DNA of 64,000 bases, taken from Opeltia flavorubescens. Its lineage: Eukaryota > Ascomycota > Lecanoromycetes > Teloschistales > Teloschistaceae. A model generated the notes under the pieces. It was not told where the DNA came from and ran no database searches. It saw nothing but the letters and a program-made list of their open reading frames with translations. Location: the NCBI GenBank assembly GCA_000442125.1, contig KE546982.1, forward strand, positions 643,889-707,888, written 5' to 3'. Both the position numbers and the translations under genes were made by a program. Of this stretch, positions 56,884 through 64,000 are shown in pieces; the stretch's first letter is position 1, and each line of letters starts with the position of its first letter.

Positions 56884-58300
56884 TCGAATTTCCCCCCTGA
56901 GGATGTCGACAAAGCTCTTTCAGACATCATGCCGGTTACCGTACTCGTTCTTGCCGTGGCCAAACATCCAGCCATGCCTCCCATGCTTTCATCACGGATG
57001 GAACAACCAATTCTTTTGTATCGTTCTAAGCCATCAAAATGTCCCGAACAATCGGATGTAGGATAAACCGACTTTCTGGCCCAAAAACGTGATTTCATTG
57101 TCTTGGAAGTCTCTTTGTGCCAATCTGTTTGCTGTCTTCATCGTGATTTTGATGGATCCATCTTGGAATATGTTTTGCCACTGGGCTTGCCTTGCAAGAA
57201 GGTCGTAACTCGCGTCTTGCTGTTGCAGCGCCCAGGTTCCATTGAAAGCGCCAGGTCGAGACAGGCTATGCTCTACAACATCTGCTCACCGACTTGTGAT
57301 GGGATAAGTACGAGCTTCGGATTCGGATCGGCATTCGGAAAAGGCAAATGGCTCCTGCTCGCCTCTGGACCTTGATGTAAAAGCTGGCCGTGTGTGTTTC
57401 TTGCTGGGACAACGTGCGCGGTTGATAGTTGAGTCGATGTGTACTCCTGAAGTACTGGTCCAGGAATCTCGAGAATGGGAACGGCTAGCGCGAGGTTGCC
57501 CAGACCGTATTGATCTTCTTTCCGGATTGAAACGACTGTATACCCGTTGCATCAGAGACTGCGTTCTCTAACGGGGCAATGACCATGTGCTTTTCGGAGC
57601 AGGACGATAATGCTGCGAGCCCTATAGTAATGCCCAAGGTACTGATTCCATGCCTAGATACTCGGCTGGGTTTTGAAGGGAGATACACAGCGGGTCCCAC
57701 GACATGATACGTGGCGCTTCTTTATTGGAACGGACCTTGTCGATCACCAAGTCGCCAGGTCGATTTCCTGGTCTTGGCGAAGGTTACTACTTCTCGCTGC
57801 CGTTTTTCAGTGGGCGGTACTTTGCAACGTCATAATCCGGCCTCCTCCTCAGCTGAGAAATGGTGCATCGCGACCGTTTTCTTGAATCATCAAGGAGCCA
57901 AAGCTCGCTTTGACGATCGAATGCTTGCATCCATCCGATCCTGAATTCCTGCCTACCCTTCGTGGCAACGGTCAAATTGGAAGGCGCGAACCTCGATGCA
58001 CTCTTTGATAGCGTGACGAGTACATCTCTTTCGATTACGGTCAACGTTCGGTCCAAACTCTGGGTAGAGAGTTAATTTGGGAAAGACGGTTCAACTCAAA
58101 GAGAATGATCTCTATATGGAGACGGTAGGCTTTTTCTGCTGCCTAAATGGAATCCATGAACTAATAAATAGTTCCGAGGAACCTCGGGGCCCATTCAGCG
58201 GCAGTGACTGCTCAATAAAGAAATTCGAGAGCTACTTCCACTCTACCCAGTGTTCATGCTTCTCAAGCGCCGACTGAAAAACTGGACAACTCTCCCGCTA
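56884..58300 (+). pseudogene. decayed NRPS condensation-domain-like sequence
   Basis: Plus-strand pieces in several frames follow the order of a fungal nonribosomal peptide synthetase condensation domain: P-E-D-V-D-K-A-L-S-D-I-M-P-V-T (domain start), C-L-H-R-D-F-D-G-S-I-L-E-Y-V-L-P (the segment after 'L-R-T-V-F' in intact domains), and H-R-L-V-M-G near 57285 (the start of the H-H-x-x-x-D-G region). Downstream are E-S-R-E-W-E-R-L-A-R-G-C-P-D-R-I-D-L-L-S and N-L-D-A-L-F-D-S-V-T-S-T-S-L-S-I-T-V. Many stops and shifts, so no product. The catalytic H-H-D motif is not intact. The assignment is by motif order from memory. Confidence 0.4.
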
Positions 58301-59631
58301 GGATCAGCGGACTGGATATCCTCCTTCTGCGACCGAGCCCTCACACAATCACTTTTGAAAGGGAAATGACCTGCGAAGATGAACGACAAGCCATGTCTGG
58401 CTCTTATGGGCTCCGTTGTGTATACTCGGGGCAAGATCGTCTGGAAATCACCGGGAGCTACACCCTTCGAACCGAATTACAACATCCGCAATTCTATGAC
58501 AGCCTGCAGGAGAGTGCAAAGGTGAATGGATGCCAGCGACAACCAGATCATGTGACGGCGGCTTCAAGACTGTGGGCGGCTTGCGGTACGACATCGGGTG
58601 AATCTTGAAAGCGCTCTCGTTGGGATGCTGATGTTCAAGAAGAAAGCTCAGTCACCAAATAGTGGTTCAAGGGGTAGCATTGGCAGCGTCAGTCTATCGC
58701 CAGCACATGCCGCGTCCCGCGCATTACCCCGGTTTCAAAGATGGTATCCGCCCAATGCCGCAGCATCGAATGGAATCTCGACGTTTTGCATCACACTTCT
58801 AATCATGGAGATTTGAAGATCAGCTCTGCCATGAAACATATGGGCAAGGTCGAACTCCACAAATAACTACTGGGATTGATTATCGCCAAATTTTCGACCT
58901 CATGAACCAGAGGGCTCTAATTCTCACCACACGAATATTACACGGGTACTTGGGATGGCGATCGATGACGGGATACGCTCGCCTTCAGGTACCACTAACA
59001 TCACGGCATGGGGAGAACCGGCTTCCCGATGTGAGGTTTCCAATGGCTATCGTTGATCCTTGATGAACATTCATAGGTATGAATGGTCAGGCTCAGCCAA
59101 GCGCTGAAAACATTGTGTGTATGAGTCAATTGAGAGATCTCGCAACGCGGAGTAGTGGCCATGAGTCATGGTGATCTAGCTGAGCTACAGCCATACATTT
59201 CACAAAGTCAATTACGATATGATACTATAACCTAAAGCTTCTGTTTATCTAGGACTCTCCACCTTCGTCTGTTTTACTCCAGTATACGATCTGAAGAGAT
59301 TGTATTGATCTTACGAGTTGTTTCAAGATTTGATTGTCGGTTCTGCCTCCAAACTAGAGTGATAAGAGCAACACATGATCTTTCTACCAACAATTTGAAC
59401 CACTGACGTGAGGGCACCCGAGTCGTTTATTACGGCAGCGTGAGGTTTCTTATGTTACATTAAAGCTATCGCTACTCCAGTCCCGGGAGAGGGCACTAAG
59501 AGCTTCATGTCATCAATCCAACCCATCGATATCTCAATGCATCAATGAGATCCAACCCTTCGAGTTCAACTGCCGATAACTACTTGCCATCTTCCTGCCA
59601 GCTTCCTTGTTTTCCCTCCGCGAATGGATGA
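58301..59631. other. no supported gene
   Basis: Short frames at 58366-58608 and 58598-58816 (+) may be the tail of the preceding remnant. From 58.9 to 59.6 kb nothing is seen. Confidence 0.3.
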
Positions 59632-60254
59632 CTATGATGTATTGCCGGAAGCTTCATCGTTTAGCAGGTGATCTGGTAGGATGCTCTTACACATCGCTTC
59701 GATGTTGACAGCCTGGGCCCTCAATGTCTCCAGCGAAGCTTCCAATCCCAACAGTCCCTCCATCGATTGACTGACTTTGGTCTCCGAGGCCTTCACAGCC
59801 GCCTCGTTGTACTGAAACTGAACCCCGGCAGCCTTGAGGAGGGCGAGTTTGGCGCGTAAGGCCTCCTCCATAGCGCTCCTATTGGCATCCACACCATCGT
59901 GCTCAAGATGCTGTAGAGTTGCATCGTACTGTTCCAAAAACTCCTCCATTTCGTCGAGGAAATTGGTTTTCGCCGCTAGTAGCTGCAGCTTCCCCTCGTC
60001 AACCTGATCACGTTGGGTGTACAAGTCTTGATGCATTTGAGTGATAGCGGGACGCGAGATTTGAGAAAATGCCCGAAACAGTTTGTCCGCTTCTTTCTTA
60101 ATCACATCCAAGGGGGACTGTCGTTTGAGATGGTTAGCATGGATAGAGAGGAAGTGCGCAGATTTCGTACATCTGTTGCTACTTGTGTATCCTTGCTAGA
60201 TGTTGCTACCTCTGCATTTATGCTAGTTGATGTTGCTGGAGAACCATGCTGCAT
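59632..60254 (-). CDS. coiled-coil protein, unknown
   Basis: Exons 60254-60171 and 60117-59632 with a 53-nt intron (GTACGA...GACAG, branch 'gctaac' 18 bases before the acceptor) encode 189 aa. The first 28 residues are Ser/Thr/Ala-rich (M-Q-H-G-S-P-A-T-S-T-S-I-N). The remainder is helical: V-I-K-K-E-A-D-K-L-F-R-A-F-S-Q-I, then F-L-D-E-M-E-E-F-L-E-Q-Y-D-A-T-L, E-A-A-V-K-A-S-E-T-K-V-S-Q and S-L-E-T-L-R-A-Q-A-V-N-I-E-A-M, with a short polar tail. There is no ATG at the start of exon 2, which supports the two-exon model. See the 51.5-kb gene for possible relatedness. No membrane segment. Confidence 0.72.
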
Positions 60255-61559
60255 GATATTAAGAATCAGCAGTGTGCTCCGCAGCCTTGACCATTCATAC
60301 GACGATCGGGTTCTGATTTCAAACATACAAACAATGGAGTCTGCCCTTGGTTCTGCATTTCTGCGAGATAGGTAGAATCTTGAAGAAAGAACTCGTCTGA
60401 CGAGCAATGGGGTAGCAGCAGTCTAGATAAAATCCTTTCGAAGATGGAGAGGGTTCTTGAAGAGACGACTGGTTCTGTCGAAGATGGAGTGGATTTTTGA
60501 GGAGATGATGGTTTCCGAAATTCAGGATCAAAGTTAACAAGATCTTCAACAAAATCTTCAACAAAATCCTCAACAAAATCCTCAACAAAATCTTGACCTC
60601 GGTATGTTCTATTTTTGGCAAGAACCAGCTTCACCGTGGTTATTCAAACTCCAAGTCAAATAAATAAGCATATCAATGTTCATAAGAAGTGCTTAGGAAG
60701 CTTCAATCCATGCACACACGCATTCATTTAGCAATCTTCGAGAATTTTTTCTTCTTAATATCCTTGATTACATCAAATTGAACCATCGCTACTGAGTGGA
60801 AAGAGGTTAGTAATGTCAATCGGCGACTTCTTGTGGAGGTGATTCATCTAAGTCAAAGCCGTAGACTTCCTCGACTTTCTATAGACACTTGTAGGACTAT
60901 GCCTTAGAGACGCGCGTACCGTCTTCATCAACGTCAAGAGATACTTCTGCATCGCATCCTTCTATCCGCTTGGACATGCATGCCGATATAGCGAGGGCTA
61001 ATCACGTGTTATGTAGCGCTGAGGTGGTGGTAGAGATATTACATGATGTTGAAAAAGATCCGTAGATCAAGTTATCTAGGCGCTTGATATTGTATCTTGA
61101 TAATTTACGCCGGCGACCTTGTACCTACCATCAATGAAGCGTGCATGTTTGTAATCAAAGGGGGGAAACGATAAGGGGTGCGTGTATATGAATGACTTTC
61201 TTGAGTACTGCTGTTCAGCCACAGAGGAATATGCACGGCCGTGTTGGTAGTGACTGTTCAAGTCCAATACAAAAATTTGTCGAGCTGCTCCTGATGCGAT
61301 GCGACTGTGAAGGTGATCCATTTGAGATCGAAGCAGGCTTTCGTTGGAAGGTCACACCTCCCTGTCCGCATCTTGTGACCATTGAGACGTTGATAATCCA
61401 AGTCATTCCTGCACATATCAAATTAAAGCTACGTGGATGGTGCATGATTCTTTACTACCAGATATCAAGATAGATACTGCCGGAACCAAGCTTCAAACTC
61501 ACGCTTCGTTCATGTCTGGAATCGCTGCATGATTCTCTCTCGAGCTGTAGGCAGACTTC
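60255..61559. other. upstream region of the 59.6-kb gene, no supported gene
   Basis: A 122-codon minus-strand frame (60634-60266) begins M-K-L-V-L-A-K-N-R-T-Y-R-G and then reads through a 12-bp repeat as E-D-F-V, which makes it doubtful. Nothing else is seen. Confidence 0.3.
60541..60596. repeat. 12-bp tandem repeat, about 4.5 units
   Basis: 'caacaaaatctt' and 'caacaaaatcct' repeated in tandem. Period divisible by three. Confidence 0.85.
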
Positions 61560-62148
61560 TTGAACTCACCTAGAAACCTAGATATATTTCTAGCGATGCC
61601 CCTGGCAGGATTCTTGCTCATTCGAATGCTTCCTTCTACGATCTGACCTCAGAAATCCTTTGAGCTACCTCAACAGACGGCTTTTGGTATTTTTCTCTCT
61701 CCTGCAGCCTTTTCACGGTAAGGCGGACTTGGCCAGATATATCGTAAGGGCTAGCGAGGTGCAAATTTTTTGCCATTCTTGCTGGGAAGTCTCCTCGAGC
61801 TCGAGAAAAGCGGCGATTGAGGCGATTGTTTCGTTTTAGTGGTTTTGAAGGAGGGTATGAGACCAGAGTATAGCTCCAAGATCGGCACTGATGGAATCAT
61901 CATGTCCGAAAGGATCATGTCTTTGGGTTGGAGTCATGATGCGCCCCCACAAGCCCGCAACCGAAGCCTTGCATGTAAGATGTACTCATGCCCATCCGCG
62001 GCCGAGGGATCCGATGATCTTTGTCGTTTGAGATGATGCTGCTGCTGGATAGGATGCTGTTATTCTTGCTGGAGGCATCTAGCCAGTCATCGTGATTCTC
62101 GTTCGGGTCGGGATGGGATGCGACATATCGTGTCGCAGTTGCAGACAA
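61560..62148 (-). pseudogene. broken unknown gene
   Basis: From ATG 62148 the minus strand reads M-S-A-T-A-T-R-Y-V-A-S-H-P-D-P-N-E-N-H-D to a stop near 61915. Further on, overlapping frames read A-A-F-L-E-L-E-E-T-S-Q-Q-E-W-Q-K and D-I-S-G-Q-V-R-L-T-V-K-R-L-Q-E-R-E-K-Y-Q-K, the second ending near 61640 in stops. These look like pieces of one or two decayed genes. Not recognised. Confidence 0.35.
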
Positions 62149-62704
62149 GGAGATCAGCCTGATATAGATTGATCATTAATCAAAATCTACCATTGGCTTA
62201 GGTCTGTGTGAAGCAATTCTATCGTACATCTCATTAATCTTGATGAAACCAATGCAATTTTTCTGAATGCTCTGAATGCTCTGACCTACTGAGTCGGAGC
62301 CTGAGCGAGCCAGGTCAAAATAAACAGACACAGGATGTACAGAGCCGCCTGGCTAGGAAAGGACTTGCGTCTCAACTTTCGCGGGTCTGGATTAGAATAG
62401 CTCGGTAGAGAATTTAATTCTAATGAACTATAGCCGTAGTTTGCAAAAGGGCAAATAGAGAGATATCAAGAATATCCGGGGCTCAAGGAAAGCAATGCCT
62501 TGACGTTTAATGACAGGAGACCGCGACGTCGTAGTAAGCTTTACTGCCTATGCCGAGGTTCGGAAGATCCCGTCTAGCCGAATTTGATTCTTTTGTTCGG
62601 CCAGCCACGTGGCAGCACCTGCGATGTCGAGCCTTCCTGCTAGGCTGGCGTTGCACCATCAATGTGTTCCCCACCAGTAGAACTTAAGATCTAACCTAAT
62701 CCTA
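62149..62704. other. no supported gene
   Basis: A direct 'ctgaatgct' doublet at about 62263-62280 is the only pattern seen. Confidence 0.3.
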
Positions 62705-62768
62705 CTAAAAGCGATGCATGCATCACTTAGCTCCTCCTAAAAGCGATGCATGCATCACTTAGCTCCTG
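62705..62768. repeat. 32-bp tandem duplication containing a palindrome
   Basis: Units 62705-62736 and 62737-62768 read 'ctaaaagcgatgcatgcatc' plus 'acttagctcct'. Each carries the perfect palindrome 'gatgcatgcatc', which extends with one mismatched pair to 20 bases. Confidence 0.88.
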
Positions 62769-64000
62769 CTCGCCTTAAGCTGCCCAGATCTTCGGAGAAC
62801 GGCTGCTCTTCGCCACAACCTGCCGGTTTTGATGTGAACGCTGGGTGGCAACCACCTATGATCTGCATCCATGCTTATGCAATCAGCATACTCGAGTTAT
62901 AGATTTCACGGAACATAACTTGCAACATTGGAAGCTTATTATATTCGGACTACTTTGCTCTTCACTTTTTACAATACTACTGCCATTGGTCGGTCGGTGA
63001 GCGATCGCTTGAACGTACATCTAAAAGACTCCCATTCTCCTTCACGTTTGACTTCTTTTTCATCTTGTTCTGGGGAGAAGAAAGGCGAGAAGGGCCGAGG
63101 GAAATAAAAGGGAGAGAAATTGCACTCGGAGTAAGTTTTTGGATCCCAGTCACTCACTTCCAATAGGTTCACTGGATATTTACATCGGATATAGATTACA
63201 AGCTCGAGCCTAAGAACTATTCGCCTTTCAACCAGTTGTATTGTTCTCTTTGAGTTGAGTACGGCAATATTTACGGTCAAGGCTGCATTCGACTAAGTAC
63301 CTCAACAGGTCTGCGATGTCTGATTTCTTATCAAACGACCATGCGAATGTTACAATCTAGGGTTTCCTCTTGGATCATAATGATAGATCGAGCCGATCGT
63401 AAACCCTTCGAAGATTGCGGCATGAAATAAAAGCCTTTCCTTACACCTTTACTGACATCCAGAATATGGTGTCTTGGCTATTCCTGTCCTTAATGGCTAT
63501 CAGCAATAAGCTTCAAAGCCCAAACCTCACTCCTGCTCTCCACATGGACCATCTCATCCAGTCAATTGGAAGGCGTTGAAAGCTGATGATGAGAAGCTGG
63601 GTGGATGCGGACAAAATGTCGTGTACTGGCAGACGGTGAATCGATTCACGCATGACGGAATGTAATAGAGGGATTATGTGAACCGTCCACGGCTTCCTGG
63701 TCTCCACATGCACAAAGACGGCGCAAACTCGGCCCTGGATGGGCTGCTAACCACCATAATCAAGATCATCTGTAGCCTATCATTCGCAACTCGGCTACTC
63801 TGCATTTTGCCGCTTCTTTAGTTGGACTTGAACGGTCCTCGAATGGCCATTGAAAGATATGGACTGCAAAGCTAATTGCGTGGTTTGATATTGAAGATTA
63901 CTGATTGTTATCAAACAATATTTCAGATTTTCACTAGACTTAGTGGACCGTGGCGAAATGCATCTATCGCTCCCAGACGTGAGATTAGAGCCACTACGAA
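62769..64000. other. no supported gene
   Basis: A 103-codon minus-strand frame (63280-62969) and a plus-strand protein-like piece near 63550-63650 (A-D-D-E-K-L-G-G-C-G-Q-N-V-V-Y-W-Q-T) interrupted by two stops are the only hints. A gene may begin outside the window. Confidence 0.3.

Noticed and set aside
15150-64000. tRNA or rRNA genes
   Set aside because: I looked for the 'ggttcgaatcc' T-arm with matching A-box; the few 'ggttcgaa' words (23084, 45380) have no cloverleaf around them. No rRNA-like stretch seen.
1-64000. CRISPR arrays or bacterial operons
   Set aside because: No regularly spaced direct repeats with unique spacers; introns and RIP show a fungal nuclear sequence.

Overview
The window reads as nuclear DNA of a filamentous ascomycete (Pezizomycotina). 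The evidence is heavy repeat-induced point mutation (RIP) in the first 15 kb, many 45-130 nt introns with GTANGT donors and CTAAC/CTGAC-like branch points, TATA boxes shortly upstream of start codons, and fungal families such as a PD-(D/E)XK nuclease-like protein and a BBE-type flavoprotein. Genus cannot be told from the sequence.

Bases 1 to about 15,000 form an extremely AT-rich block almost without CpA/TpG. It holds two nested, RIP-destroyed transposons: a minus-strand Ty1/copia LTR retrotransposon whose LTR at 5670-14832 was split by a 9-kb hAT-type DNA transposon (5719-14677) with terminal inverted repeats and an 8-bp target duplication. The transposon carries repeated AT-rich and GC-palindromic motifs and a 21-bp minisatellite. 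Base composition becomes balanced at about 15.0-15.15 kb.

Bases 15-22 kb hold recognisable genes: a broken unknown gene (-), a BBE-type FAD oxidoreductase pseudogene with stop codons of the kind RIP makes (+), an intact four-exon short-chain dehydrogenase (-), and an intact four-exon PD-(D/E)XK nuclease-like gene (+).

Bases 22-62 kb are an accessory region of small genes on both strands that I cannot assign to a known family. The intact ones fall into two types: membrane proteins with one or a few hydrophobic segments (25.7, 28.3, 31.9, 35.7, 41.7, 44.3 and 53.4 kb) and soluble helical or coiled-coil proteins (24.3, 48.4, 51.5 and 59.6 kb). There is also an AT-hook protein (38.4 kb). Frameshifted relatives and remnants lie between them (22.5, 26.9, 29.6, 30.3, 33.4, 37.6, 46.6, 47.0 kb). 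A decayed stretch at 56.9-58.3 kb resembles an NRPS condensation domain. From 62 to 64 kb I see only a 32-bp palindromic tandem repeat and no convincing gene.

Overall this looks like a gene-turnover zone next to a RIP-silenced repeat island. The membrane plus coiled-coil gene collection is the best candidate for something undescribed, but its function cannot be read from sequence alone. Exon boundaries below were chosen by hand from splice motifs and reading-frame continuity.
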